From Pseudoalteromonas sp. (GTDB lineage Bacteria; Pseudomonadota; Gammaproteobacteria; Enterobacterales; Alteromonadaceae), in NCBI RefSeq assembly GCF_018402495.1, contig NZ_JAGYIU010000005.1, positions 231,001 to 295,000 of the forward strand: a DNA stretch of 64,000 nucleotides, written 5' to 3'. Numbering within the stretch: the stretch's first letter is position 1; each line of letters starts with the position of its first letter. Positions 28,362-37,870 of this stretch are shown here, piece after piece. A program made the translations under genes and the position numbers. The notes below the pieces were generated by a model. The model had not been told where the DNA came from. It worked only from the letters and a program-made list of their open reading frames with translations, and did not search any database.

Positions 28362-28844
28362 ATGCAAAAATATGACGAATTACTAGTTTCTTTACGTAAG
28401 GTTATCCGCGCGATTGACTTACATTCAAAGCAACTGAATAAAACAGCGGGTTTAACAGGACCACAACTGCTTATAATGCACGAAGTCTCTCAAACAGATG
28501 GCATTACCGCGAGTCGTATTGCGCAAAATGTTAACTTAAGCCCTGCCACGGTCACCAATATTCTTGACCGAATCGAAAGTAAAAACTTAGTAACACGTGT
28601 TCGTAGCCAAATGGACAAACGTCGAGTCAGCTTATACCTTACCGAGCAAGGCAAAATACTCCTTGAAAAGGCACCACAGCCACTGCAAGAACACTTTATT
28701 GAAAAGTTTTCTGCCCTTGCTGAATGGGAACAAAGTTTACTTCTTTCATCAATGCAACGTATTGCCGCAATGATGGATGCCGACAAACTAGACGCTTCCC
28801 CTCTTTTAGAAGTAGGCGCATTATTTCAAACGTCTAAAGAATAA
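28362..28844 (+). CDS. MarR-family regulator, CosR/EctR-like
   Basis: A 160-residue winged-helix regulator. The helix-turn-helix is at ~50-75 (TASRIAQNVNLSPATVTNILDRIESKNLV), broken in the middle by the turn, and the wing is RSQMDKRRVSLYLT. The start YDELLVSLRKVIRAIDLHSKQL and the late segment EWEQSLLLSSMQRIAAMMDA resemble CosR/EctR regulators of compatible-solute genes in Vibrio and halophiles. No ectoine genes are in the window, so that role is only suggested by resemblance. Confidence 0.75.
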   Translation: MQKYDELLVSLRKVIRAIDLHSKQLNKTAGLTGPQLLIMHEVSQTDGITASRIAQNVNLSPATVTNILDRIESKNLVTRVRSQMDKRRVSLYLTEQGKILLEKAPQPLQEHFIEKFSALAEWEQSLLLSSMQRIAAMMDADKLDASPLLEVGALFQTSKE

Positions 28845-28870
28845 AATATGTATCCACACGCCGATCTTTT

Positions 28871-29266
28871 GTGAAAATAAAAAACGCTTTTAATTATTAT
28901 AAAAGTCTCTGGTTTAAGTTACTTGGACTATTGTGTGTGTTGCTAGGCATTATTGGAGTTGTGCTACCTGTTATGCCAACTACACCATTTTTAATTTTAG
29001 CATTAGCATGTTTTGCTCGCTCATCTGCTGCACTTGAATCTTGGTTATTAAACCATCCTCGTTTTGGTACAACACTACAGCACTGGCGCACCCATCAAGT
29101 AGTTCCTGTAAAGGCAAAATATGCTGCAGCTATAGGTATGCTGGTAGGGATTATTTTTTTAGTGTGTAACAGCTCCCCTGCCTGGCTTATTAGCCTAGTT
29201 GCAGTCATTGAAGTGTTTGTAATTACTTATTTAATCTCAAAACCCTCAACACCACCTAAAACCTAA
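28871..29266 (+). CDS. DUF454/YbaN-family inner-membrane protein
   Basis: A 131-residue membrane protein. Its family signature is GVVLPVMPTTPFLILALACFA at ~32-52. Helices lie near 15-50 and 85-120, with the polar NHPRFGTTLQHWR loop between. It starts at a GTG with no strong ribosome site, 26 bases after the MarR-type gene. YbaN proteins are found beside heme and iron uptake genes in several bacteria; here the next locus downstream is Fur-boxed. Function is unknown. Confidence 0.8.
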   Translation: MKIKNAFNYYKSLWFKLLGLLCVLLGIIGVVLPVMPTTPFLILALACFARSSAALESWLLNHPRFGTTLQHWRTHQVVPVKAKYAAAIGMLVGIIFLVCNSSPAWLISLVAVIEVFVITYLISKPSTPPKT

Positions 29267-29319
29267 TATATTCAATTTAAGTTCAAAAAATGTAAAGTTG
29301 CGTAAATAAGTTTGTAATA

Positions 29320-29338
29320 ACTAATGCAAATCATTATC
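29320..29338 (+). promoter_or_regulatory. Fur box upstream of the PepSY operon
   Basis: Bases 29320-29338 match the 19-bp Fur consensus at 15 of 19 positions, including the intact right arm AATCATTATC. It lies 32 bases before the ATG at 29371, over the likely promoter region. Confidence 0.8.
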
Positions 29339-29370
29339 ATCCGTATAATTTAAATAAACCTGCATCTTTT

Positions 29371-30003
29371 ATGTCCTTTATTAATAAACGCGCTATATAC
29401 AGTATGAGCCGCGCTTTACATATTTATATCTCTACCGCTTTGTTTTTTTTGCTTATTCTATTTTGCGTAAGCGGTATCGTATTAAATCACGTTGATTGGC
29501 TAAAGAATGATAAAAGCAATGGGCAAATTAGCGTCGCAATTGCTGATGAACTGCTGGCTCAAGCAAATACACAATTAAACAATCTACCGGCTATTTACCC
29601 AGAAATAGAAACTTACTTAGCCAGCCATTATGGGCTGAGTAAAGTTAAAAGCATTGAATGGGACAAGCATGATTCATTAGTCATGCTCGATTACCCATTA
29701 CCCGCAGGCTATGCCTATGCAGAATTTGATTTTATCAGTGGCGAATTATTACTAGATTATCAAACCGGTGGGATTCTAAGTGTTATTGGCGATTTACACA
29801 AAGGCCGTTACACCGGCGAAGTATGGAGCTGGGTTATTGATATATCAGCAGGGCTGATGATCCTATTTGCTCTGACCGGCATGATTATTTTATTTCAAAA
29901 CAGAAAAAAACGCTTAGTAGGAATATGGCTAACTGTGCTGGGGATCGCAACACCGATAGTTATTTATTTATGCTGGGTACCGCAACTAAAAGGAGTGTCT
30001 TAA
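29371..30003 (+). CDS. PepSY-associated transmembrane protein, Fur-controlled
   Basis: A 210-residue inner-membrane protein with helices at ~15-38, ~155-175 and ~185-205. PepSY-like signatures are SRALHIYISTALFF and LHKGRYTGEVWSWVIDISAG, with periplasmic segments between. It is the first gene of an operon with DUF2271 and DUF4198 genes, behind a strong Fur box. A role in periplasmic iron or siderophore handling is inferred from regulation and context. The stop overlaps the next start as TAATG. Confidence 0.82.
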   Translation: MSFINKRAIYSMSRALHIYISTALFFLLILFCVSGIVLNHVDWLKNDKSNGQISVAIADELLAQANTQLNNLPAIYPEIETYLASHYGLSKVKSIEWDKHDSLVMLDYPLPAGYAYAEFDFISGELLLDYQTGGILSVIGDLHKGRYTGEVWSWVIDISAGLMILFALTGMIILFQNRKKRLVGIWLTVLGIATPIVIYLCWVPQLKGVS

Positions 30004-30506
30004 TGCTAAAACCTAACATCTTCATTGCCGCTATTGTTTTATTAACAGCGACTTTGTTTCAATCTTATGGCAATGCTGCAGAGCTTGAAATAGAACTAAC
30101 TCTGCCTGATTTAAACGTACAACCTTATCACCGTCCTTACGTCGCCGTTTGGCTCGAAACCCCACAACGTAAACACGTAACGACAATTGCGTTGTGGGTG
30201 GAAAAAGCAGAATGGTTTAAAGACTTACGCCAGTGGTGGCGTAAAGCTGGAAAAAGTGCCGCAAACTTTGACGGTGCAACCGGTGCAACAAAACGCCCTG
30301 GCACTTACACCATAAACTGGAATGGTGCAGATTTAGATGGCAAAACCGTCGTTGCAGGCAAATATTTACTTAACTTAGAAGTTGTCCGCGAAGAAGGTGG
30401 CCGCGATTACACCCGTGTAGAACTTGATCTGAATAAAGATGGCAAAATTACTATTGATGGCACGAATGAATTTTCACAAAGCTTTGTCACCATAAAAAGC
30501 CAGTAA
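30003..30506 (+). CDS. DUF2271 periplasmic protein
   Basis: A 167-residue protein with signal peptide (residues ~1-26, ending SYGNAAE). A beta-rich DUF2271 domain follows: PYVAVWLETPQRKHVTTIALW, WWRKAGKSAANFDGATGAT and DLNKDGKITIDGTNEF lie in it. It starts at the ATG overlapping the previous stop (TAATG) with AGGAG upstream. A longer in-frame version starting at 29925 would overlap the PepSY gene by 79 bases and is rejected. DUF2271 proteins are associated with PepSY and TonB genes in marine bacteria; function is unknown, and metal or ligand handling is inferred. Confidence 0.82.
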   Translation: MLKPNIFIAAIVLLTATLFQSYGNAAELEIELTLPDLNVQPYHRPYVAVWLETPQRKHVTTIALWVEKAEWFKDLRQWWRKAGKSAANFDGATGATKRPGTYTINWNGADLDGKTVVAGKYLLNLEVVREEGGRDYTRVELDLNKDGKITIDGTNEFSQSFVTIKSQ

Positions 30507-30541
30507 ATACGGCTGCTAAATAATTTAAATAAGGAAAGACT

Positions 30542-31387
30542 ATGAAAATCAATTTACTTAAAAGCGCACTTATCGGCGCACTTACTTTTACGGCGCTTGC
30601 ATCTAGTTATGCCAACGCACATGCGCGCTGGCTCGTCCCTTCACATACCTCTCTTTCAGGCGACAAAGCACATTATGTGATGATTGATGCAAGTATCTCA
30701 AACGAAATTTTTGCACCTGACAAAGCCTATCGCCCAAGCACTGAAGGCGCAGAATATGACGATAAACTCCTTATGGCACTTACCCCTGGCGGCGAGCAAG
30801 TTACCGATACTATTCGTGCCTATTACTTAAAGCGTAAAAACTCTGCTGCAGTAAAATTAGAAGATCAAGGCACCTATCATATTGCGATGACACAAAAGCC
30901 AATGTACATGACATTCTACAAAAATGCAGCCGGTGAGCGAAGCCGTGTATTTGCTAAAAAGAGCGATGCCAACTTACCTAAAGACGCCAGTGATATCACC
31001 ACAATGAAAATGATTTCAACTGTCGATACTTTTGTCAGCCGCAATGGTACATCAAAGCCAGCCCTACTTGGTGTAGGCCTCGAAATTAGTGGCGATACTC
31101 ATCCAAACGACTTATTTGTTGGTGAGCAAGCACGCTTTCAACTGCTTAGTGATGGAAAGCCAGTTGGCGAAGGGATTGAAATAAGTATTTTAAAAGGTGA
31201 TACGCGCTATCGTAATAACCGTGGTGAAGTAAAAGTAACAACAGACAAAAATGGTTACTTTAGCACTACATGGCAACAGCCAGGTTTATACCTAATCGAA
31301 ACGTCTAAAAAAGTAGAGGTAACTGAAGAAGGTGTAGATGCAGGTCGTTATGCATTATTTACCACCCTTGAAGTTGCTCCAGAGTAA
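30542..31387 (+). CDS. DUF4198 periplasmic protein
   Basis: A 281-residue exported protein with signal peptide 1-26 (ends YANA, then HARWLVPSHTS). The DUF4198 pattern includes AHARWL near the mature N-terminus, ISNEIFAPDK, LEDQGTYHIA and a C-terminal Ig-like FSTTWQQPGLYLIE strand set. DUF4198 proteins occur with nickel, cobalt or iron uptake systems and may present metal or ligand in the periplasm. AAGGAAAG precedes the ATG. It is the last gene of the Fur-controlled operon and is followed by a strong terminator. Confidence 0.82.
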   Translation: MKINLLKSALIGALTFTALASSYANAHARWLVPSHTSLSGDKAHYVMIDASISNEIFAPDKAYRPSTEGAEYDDKLLMALTPGGEQVTDTIRAYYLKRKNSAAVKLEDQGTYHIAMTQKPMYMTFYKNAAGERSRVFAKKSDANLPKDASDITTMKMISTVDTFVSRNGTSKPALLGVGLEISGDTHPNDLFVGEQARFQLLSDGKPVGEGIEISILKGDTRYRNNRGEVKVTTDKNGYFSTTWQQPGLYLIETSKKVEVTEEGVDAGRYALFTTLEVAPE

Positions 31388-31400
31388 CTTTTAACTTGTT

Positions 31401-31439
31401 ATAGGCCAAACGAATAGTCGTTTGGCCTATCGCCTTTTT
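31401..31439 (+). terminator. Intrinsic terminator of the PepSY-DUF2271-DUF4198 operon
   Basis: A perfect 13-base stem (ATAGGCCAAACGA / TCGTTTGGCCTAT), a four-base loop, then CGCCTTTTTA. It separates the operon from the following receptor gene. Confidence 0.85.
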
Positions 31440-31595
31440 ATAACTAAAACGCTTTAGAGCCTGTTTCTATTTTAATCTGTTATTCCGATCACTTTTTTTA
31501 TAATAATAGTTGAATAACATAGTCAATTTAGATCTTTGCGATGCACTAATTGCTTCTATATGATGCGCCCTTTTCAAATCTTCAAGGCACGCTTA

Positions 31596-34127
31596 ATGAC
31601 TTTTCAGCATTTATCCGCTAATAAATTAGCACTTAGCTTGGCTATCACTACAGCACTTAGCACTTCATATTCCACCGCTAATGCCGCAGAGCAAAACAAT
31701 CAAGTAGAAGAAAATATCGAAGTGATCTCAGTGACAGGTACTCGCCGCAGCTTGCGCAGTATTGCGCAAAGCACTGTGCCTGTTGATATTATTAGCAACG
31801 ACGATATGGCAAGCACAGGTCAACTTGAAATTAGCCAAGTGCTGGCTAACCAAGTACCGAGCTTTAACTACCCAAGCGCCACACTGTCTGACGGTACTGA
31901 CCATGCTCGCCCTGCTGTATTAAGAGGCCTAGCACCCGATCACACCTTAGTGCTTATTAACGGTAAACGTCGCCACTCTGGTGCGTTATTAAACTTAGGC
32001 GGTACGGTTGGTCGTGGCTCTACCGCGGTTGATTTAAATATGATCCCCACCTCTGCAATAAAGCGTGTTGAAGTACTGCGTGATGGTGCTGCAGCACAGT
32101 ATGGCTCTGACGCCATTGCGGGTGTAATCAATATAGTTTTAAAAGATGCCACCGAAGGCGGCAGTGTTAGCGTAACCTATGGACAATACGACAGCCAAAT
32201 GGCCGGCGTACCACAACTAAATAGCACTTATGCTGATGAAAACGGCAACCTTGCCTTTAATTTAGGCGACGATCGTAAGGTTAACGACGGCAGTACTCGT
32301 ACAATTAGCGCAAACTCAGGTTTTTCACTGGCAGACAGCGGCTTTTTAAACGTTTCAATTGAATACCGTGATAACGACTCAACTCAACGCTCTGGTTTTG
32401 ATCCACGCGAACAATACAGCCGCCTAGATGATGGCAGCTTAGATCCACGCGAATTTACAATCGATCGCTATAACCATCGTTTTGGTAAAGCGCAGCTTGA
32501 AGACTACGCCTTGTTTTACAATATGGGATACGATTTAGAGAATGGCTTTAATGTTTACTCGTTTGGTAGCTACTCAGAGCGTGAGGGGAACTCGGGCGGA
32601 TTTTACCGCCGCGCAAAAGACAGCCGCAATGTTCTACAGCTATACCCAAACGGCTTTTTGCCACAAATTACCACCGATGTAGAAGATTACTCTCTCGCAC
32701 TTGGCCTACAAGGCGATAGTGGCGACTGGACCTGGGATATAAGTACTAATTACGGCCGTAACAACTTTGGTTTAGGTGTTGTAAATAGCCTAAATACGTC
32801 TTTAGGTATTAATAGCCAAACTGAGTTTGATAATGGCGCTATGATTTACGATCAATTTTTAGTTAATTTTGATGCCAATACCGTCATTGACTTTGGCCTA
32901 CCTGATGATGTGTTTTTCACTCTTGGTGCAGAGTACCGCCATGAAAGCTATAAAATAGAGCAAGGTGAAGAAGCTTCTTATATTACTGCACTTGATAGTA
33001 ATGGTAATCCAATTGCTGCCGGCGGTGCACAAGTGCTTCCTGGTTTTGGGCCGCAAAGCGCAACCAATGAAAGCCGCCATAATGTCGCTGTATTCGCTGA
33101 ATTTGACACTTACTTAACTGACAAATGGAATGTAGTTTTAGCTAGTCGCTATGAAGATTACAGCGATTTTGGTAATACGTTTACTTCAAAATTAGCCACC
33201 CGTTACAGTATTAACGACCACCTCTCATTACGTGGTGCTGCAAGTACAGGGTTTCGTGCGCCGTCACTTGCACAAAGCTCTTACCGTCAAATATCGACCG
33301 TTCTTGAAAATAATCAGCCTTTTGAAATTGGTCTATTTCCAAGCTCTACACCTGCAGCCCAAGCGTTAGGTGCAAAACAACTTGATGCAGAGGACTCGGT
33401 TAACGTTACTGCCGGATTTGTCTACACCCAAGGTGGCTTTAGCTTAACGGTTGATGCCTACCGCATAGATATTGATGACCGTATTGTACTGTCTGAAAAC
33501 TTAAGCGGTAACGCTGTGCAGCAAATTCTAGCTAATGCTGGCGAACTAAATACCGAAAGTGTTCGTTACTTTACCAATGCCATCAATTCGCGCACGCAAG
33601 GTGTTGATATTGTGGCAACCTACGCGCTTGATCTAAATACATTCGGTGATGTGCGCTTAAACGCGGCGGCGAATATTAACGATACCGAAATCACGCATGT
33701 TGATGCAAACCCGAGCGAGCTTAATTCTTTAGGTGATGACTACGTGGTCTTTGCGCGTCGTGAAATCGGTCGTTTTGAGCAAGGCACACCCGATAACAAG
33801 CTAAACCTATCAGCAGTTTGGTCCTTTAACCAATGGCAAACAACCTTACGTGCGACTCGCTATGGGGAAGTGGCAGATATTTCAACCATCCGCGAGGGTG
33901 ATGAATATTTAGATGCTAAATGGATCACTGATTTAGAAATCGCTTATCGCCCTAACGATGCGTGGAAGTTTGCAGTAGGTGCGAATAACTTATTCGATCA
34001 GTACCCACAAGCTACAGTAGATAACATTGGCTACTCTGACTTTGGGCAAATATTTCCATACACACCTTATTCGCCATACAGTTTAGATGGGCGTTTTTTA
34101 TACGGTAACATTACTTACAACTTTTAA
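31596..34127 (+). CDS. TonB-dependent receptor next to the iron locus
   Basis: An 843-residue receptor. The signal peptide ends STANA (residue ~30). The TonB box region is IEVISVTGTRR, the plug runs ~55-185 (VPVDIISNDDM, LRGLAPDHTLVLINGKRRH, VEVLRDGAAAQYGSDAIAGVINIVLK), and the barrel ends with ITYNF. The ATG at 31596 is preferred over one 20 codons upstream because it opens the signal peptide and has AAGG ahead. A TATAAT at 31499-31504 may be its -10. No clear Fur box is seen directly upstream. A ferric-siderophore substrate is plausible only by proximity to the Fur-controlled operon. Confidence 0.9.
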   Translation: MTFQHLSANKLALSLAITTALSTSYSTANAAEQNNQVEENIEVISVTGTRRSLRSIAQSTVPVDIISNDDMASTGQLEISQVLANQVPSFNYPSATLSDGTDHARPAVLRGLAPDHTLVLINGKRRHSGALLNLGGTVGRGSTAVDLNMIPTSAIKRVEVLRDGAAAQYGSDAIAGVINIVLKDATEGGSVSVTYGQYDSQMAGVPQLNSTYADENGNLAFNLGDDRKVNDGSTRTISANSGFSLADSGFLNVSIEYRDNDSTQRSGFDPREQYSRLDDGSLDPREFTIDRYNHRFGKAQLEDYALFYNMGYDLENGFNVYSFGSYSEREGNSGGFYRRAKDSRNVLQLYPNGFLPQITTDVEDYSLALGLQGDSGDWTWDISTNYGRNNFGLGVVNSLNTSLGINSQTEFDNGAMIYDQFLVNFDANTVIDFGLPDDVFFTLGAEYRHESYKIEQGEEASYITALDSNGNPIAAGGAQVLPGFGPQSATNESRHNVAVFAEFDTYLTDKWNVVLASRYEDYSDFGNTFTSKLATRYSINDHLSLRGAASTGFRAPSLAQSSYRQISTVLENNQPFEIGLFPSSTPAAQALGAKQLDAEDSVNVTAGFVYTQGGFSLTVDAYRIDIDDRIVLSENLSGNAVQQILANAGELNTESVRYFTNAINSRTQGVDIVATYALDLNTFGDVRLNAAANINDTEITHVDANPSELNSLGDDYVVFARREIGRFEQGTPDNKLNLSAVWSFNQWQTTLRATRYGEVADISTIREGDEYLDAKWITDLEIAYRPNDAWKFAVGANNLFDQYPQATVDNIGYSDFGQIFPYTPYSPYSLDGRFLYGNITYNF

Positions 34128-34158
34128 GTAAACCATCAATTAAATAGAGTGTAATTAC

Positions 34159-34183
34159 AAAAGGATGCCGTGTGCATCCTTTT
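34159..34183 (+). terminator. Intrinsic terminator after the TonB receptor
   Basis: AAAAGGATGC / GCATCCTTTT stem with a five-base loop, 32 bases past the stop. Confidence 0.8.
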
Positions 34184-34314
34184 ATATATGAGAGATAAAA
34201 TCCCCCTTAGGCAAAAGCTTTTAGATAGCGCATGTTTAACATTTATACCTATTCACTTAATTAAGTAAGTTACTTATTAGCATTATAAAGAACATACTCC
34301 CAGCGCCGTATACC

Positions 34315-35424
34315 TTAGTACCCCACCAATTCTGCATACCCTTTTCCTTTAAAACCACCTTGGGTTTTAATACGCCCCTCCCAGTAAGGGATGCTTAGTT
34401 GATTACGCGAGTCGGGATTTCGCGCTTCAATTATTATAGGTTCAAACCCCTCAATATTGAGTGTCCACTTAATTGGGTAGGTTTTACTGATCAATGCTTT
34501 TTGTTGCGTTTTAGCTTTAAGATCGTGTGTTTTTAATACCTGTATCGCCACATCGTCATTTGCAATGGCGCGTACGTGTCCATCGGGAGTAATGTGCGAT
34601 GCACTGCAGTAATCATAATGTTGCTGGCTATTACGAATACAAAATGCCATTAAACCACCTAGCTCGGTCTCATCGGCTTGAATGCTAAACCAATCCCAGC
34701 CATTTTGAGTCGGATCGATTAACGCCGAAGACCACTCTCTATCAAGCCATGCACTGCCGGTTACCTTATACGTTTGCCCGGCAAAAACCACCTCACCCTG
34801 CGCCTCCAAAAACGGATAACTGTAATAATACGAGGCGTGTCCTTGGTGTGTTTTTTGGCTATATCCTTGCTCTCCATGTTTGACTAGGGGGCTATTTTTC
34901 AGCTTTAAATTTGCACTGTAATCCTTGTGCTGCGCACTTAAATTAAGCGGTAAAAATGACTCACTCTCACTCAATAATTGCCAATCATCTAAACGCGCCA
35001 TAAATGGCTGAGCCGTAATAGTTACTTGGTTTTTCCGTCCGTACTTTTCAAACGCTTGGTGCAGGGTATCCGTTTGAATTGCAAAATGTGCAAAATAAAG
35101 CTGGCCGTTCCACCAAGGTGATTGTTCTGTTATCTTATTTTGCTCATCAACTGAGAGCCTAAATAGCGTCCATTGCACACCAAAGGTGTCGCCATTATCT
35201 GCTTCTAAGTTGGCAGTCACATACCACCACTCTATACCTTGTTGATGATGCGCACCGTGATCGTCAGGAAAACGCAGCCCACTTTGTTTGTTTACAGCCT
35301 TTCCAAACTGCTGCGAAAATCCATTATGTATCGGCTCATTTGTTTTTTCCTGCCCGTCAATTGGCTGACAAGCTACCAAGATGCTGAGCATAATAAAAAT
35401 AATACCGCTTTTTGTTGTGTTCAT
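34315..35424 (-). CDS. AttH/CrtC-like lipoprotein
   Basis: A 369-residue lipoprotein with lipobox LSILVAC. The double-lipocalin AttH/carotenoid-hydratase family is recognised by GIEWWYVTANLEADNG, FGVQWTLFR, GSAWLDREWSSA and GWDWFSIQADE. An in-frame ATG eight codons upstream overlaps the permease stop, but AGGG lies just before the start chosen. It is third in an operon after an ABC ATPase and an FtsX-like permease. This trio recurs in proteobacteria. Hydrophobic-ligand binding is inferred and carotenoid chemistry is not supported here. Confidence 0.82.
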   Translation of the reverse strand: MNTTKSGIIFIMLSILVACQPIDGQEKTNEPIHNGFSQQFGKAVNKQSGLRFPDDHGAHHQQGIEWWYVTANLEADNGDTFGVQWTLFRLSVDEQNKITEQSPWWNGQLYFAHFAIQTDTLHQAFEKYGRKNQVTITAQPFMARLDDWQLLSESESFLPLNLSAQHKDYSANLKLKNSPLVKHGEQGYSQKTHQGHASYYYSYPFLEAQGEVVFAGQTYKVTGSAWLDREWSSALIDPTQNGWDWFSIQADETELGGLMAFCIRNSQQHYDYCSASHITPDGHVRAIANDDVAIQVLKTHDLKAKTQQKALISKTYPIKWTLNIEGFEPIIIEARNPDSRNQLSIPYWEGRIKTQGGFKGKGYAELVGY

Positions 35425-35431
35425 ATGATCC

Positions 35432-37870
35432 CTATAATTTGGCGACATTATCTGCCACAGCGCTTCGCGTTAGTTTTATGAGCGGCAATGCACTAACTAA
35501 TAAAGCCAAAATAAACACTAGCGTGGCAAACACCCCTAACTGCAACCAATTAATACTCATGGCCATTGTCCACCCAAACGCAATCGGCATTACATACGTT
35601 AATAACACCCAGCCAAGGCAAAGCCCCAACGGTATTGCTAGTAATAAGGTGATTAAAATAACAATGGCAGCTTGTAATACTTTTGCACCCAATAATTGTC
35701 GCTGAGTAACGCCCAATGTTTGTAATACCGCCATAGGCTGTAGTTGCCCTCGCCCTAATGTTAAAAAACTGACCCACATACCAAATAAGGCAATCAGCAT
35801 AATAAATAAATTAAGTGCTTGGGTAACATAAAAGGTTTTACTAAATAATTGCTTTGCAAAGCGCTTAAACGCTTGATTAGCAATAACCTGCTGACTATCC
35901 AACTGGTATTCTTTTTGAATAAACTCAGCCATAGCATCAACATCGCTCTTTGAGTTTAACCAAAGTGATAACCCATATTGAGTATAATTAAAACCACTTT
36001 GTAACAGCCCATCCGTTGTTACCACTACATTTAAACCTTGCTCACCATAATCGTAATAAGCAGCGCGCACTTGGCAAGTAAGATCATGCATATGCTGTTT
36101 GAGGTTAATGACATCACCTCGTTTTATTTGATACTGCAATAGGGCAGGTTCATTCACTAAACAGCCAATAATACCGCTTTCATTTTTTTCAAACATAGTC
36201 GATGTGAGCGCTTGATTATTTAACAAGGTGAGATGTTGATTATGCTCGGCGGTTGCACCAAACGCCATGGCATTAACCGCCACTGTGTTTCGCGCTGTGT
36301 TAAGCTCACTTTTTGCAGACCAATAAACGCCGACTTTATCAACGTCGGGGAGCGCGTTAAAAGCACGCTGTAAAGCGTCAATATTTTGCTCAGGCCTTAC
36401 ATATAAATCGGCGCTCAAACGCTTTTCAAGATGCGTGTCTAGGGTATCGCTAAAACTACCGACCATAATTTGCATACCAACGGCTGCTCCCATTGCCATT
36501 AAAATAGCCAATACAGCACTTAATAACGCAGGTAGCTGTACTATACTATCGGCTTTTAACCATTGAATTATTGGATTTTGTGTTGGCCATGCGGTATTAA
36601 ACACAGCCCTGACAACAGGCGCGGTAATAGCAAAAAAGACCAGTAATACGCAACCACATAATAATAAAGCACTTATTTTAGTGCTCGCCGTTAATGCTAA
36701 GTAACTGGCAGTGACAATAGCTAACATCAACATAAACCATTTTGCGCGAACAAAAAAAGCATTAAATACCTGAGACTGGCTCACTAAAAATCCTAATAAC
36801 ACAATAATATTGAGGACAAAACCGCTCGCCACCATACTGACATTAAGATTTACGACAAAGCTTCTATCTAGCTGGTAAAGCCCTCGTAAGCTAGCCGACA
36901 CATCCATAACCAACGCATTTGCCAAAACAACACCTAATAACGCCCCCAATACAGCTGCCACAAAACTAAGTAACGCCAGCTCAATAACCAGCGCCTTAAT
37001 AAGTGCGGATTTTTGACAACCCAACACCCACATTTGCTGTTGTAAATGAGCGCGCGCGTTGTACGCCAGCTTAATGGCATTAAAGCTTAAAAACGCGCCA
37101 ACCACATAGCCTAGCAATGCTAATGCCTGCAAATTAAAGAAAAACGCCTCAGATAGCGCATCAAACGCTTGCTGCTGAGCGCTTTCAAGTCGTGCCGTAT
37201 CGCCAATAAGTGCCTTTAATTGTGTGTTTTGCTTACTTGTTAATCCACTGAGCTCTATGTAATTAATTTTTCCATTGGCGTTGAGTAGCTGATCGGCAAG
37301 ACTGATATCCATTAACATATTCATACCTAAACCTTGCAAAGGGGTCACCTTTAGAGTGCGTAATCCCTCGCCAACTTTTACAGTAATACTGTTATTTAAC
37401 GTTAATCGTTGGATTAACTTAGGGTCAACATAAACTGTATTCAGCAAGGTGCCTATTGACGTGTTCCCCTTGTTATTTGGCGCTGTGTTCGCCGTGTTAG
37501 GCACATTAAGCCACTGTAATAAATTAACGCCCCGCAGCGCCAACTTTTGCTTGCTCTTAGTTTCAATCACACCCTCGAGCACTGGCTGGGCTTGCGAAAA
37601 TCCAGCCACTCTAAGCCTTGACCAAAGCGTATGGGGCAGCTTGTTTTCACCTAGTACAGGGCGTACAAAATGCGTTACGGGATTTGCAATTAAAGCTGTT
37701 GTTTGTTGATAGCGCTTACCGGCTTCTAGGTTTAACCCTTGAATGGCAGTAAGCAGCGCAGCGCCTAAACTAAGGCCAATAAAAAATAGTAATAACAGCC
37801 CACTACGACGGCGGTAAAACTGCCCGTACGTTATTAGAATAAGTTTAAGCTCAGCCATTAATTTGGCCAT
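35432..37870 (-). CDS. ABC transporter permease, FtsX/MacB-like
   Basis: An 812-residue membrane protein. It has an N-terminal helix (~22-45), a large periplasmic domain, then two FtsX cores: helices at ~255-400 and a C-terminal set at ~690-805 (FGMWVSFLTLGRGQLQPMAVLQTLGVTQRQLL). This is the long duplicated form that pairs with LolD-like ATPases. The start overlaps the ATPase stop by 20 bases; a second ATG four codons later is possible. It probably extracts or exports a lipid or lipoprotein in concert with the AttH-like lipoprotein. Confidence 0.85.
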   Translation of the reverse strand: MAKLMAELKLILITYGQFYRRRSGLLLLFFIGLSLGAALLTAIQGLNLEAGKRYQQTTALIANPVTHFVRPVLGENKLPHTLWSRLRVAGFSQAQPVLEGVIETKSKQKLALRGVNLLQWLNVPNTANTAPNNKGNTSIGTLLNTVYVDPKLIQRLTLNNSITVKVGEGLRTLKVTPLQGLGMNMLMDISLADQLLNANGKINYIELSGLTSKQNTQLKALIGDTARLESAQQQAFDALSEAFFFNLQALALLGYVVGAFLSFNAIKLAYNARAHLQQQMWVLGCQKSALIKALVIELALLSFVAAVLGALLGVVLANALVMDVSASLRGLYQLDRSFVVNLNVSMVASGFVLNIIVLLGFLVSQSQVFNAFFVRAKWFMLMLAIVTASYLALTASTKISALLLCGCVLLVFFAITAPVVRAVFNTAWPTQNPIIQWLKADSIVQLPALLSAVLAILMAMGAAVGMQIMVGSFSDTLDTHLEKRLSADLYVRPEQNIDALQRAFNALPDVDKVGVYWSAKSELNTARNTVAVNAMAFGATAEHNQHLTLLNNQALTSTMFEKNESGIIGCLVNEPALLQYQIKRGDVINLKQHMHDLTCQVRAAYYDYGEQGLNVVVTTDGLLQSGFNYTQYGLSLWLNSKSDVDAMAEFIQKEYQLDSQQVIANQAFKRFAKQLFSKTFYVTQALNLFIMLIALFGMWVSFLTLGRGQLQPMAVLQTLGVTQRQLLGAKVLQAAIVILITLLLAIPLGLCLGWVLLTYVMPIAFGWTMAMSINWLQLGVFATLVFILALLVSALPLIKLTRSAVADNVAKL

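Noticed and set aside
29925..30002. Longer start for the DUF2271 gene
   Set aside because: It would overlap the PepSY gene by 79 bases. The ATG at 30003 has AGGAG and begins a signal peptide.
34315..35424. Carotenoid hydratase function
   Set aside because: The fold family is shared, but no carotenoid genes are nearby and the transporter context points elsewhere.
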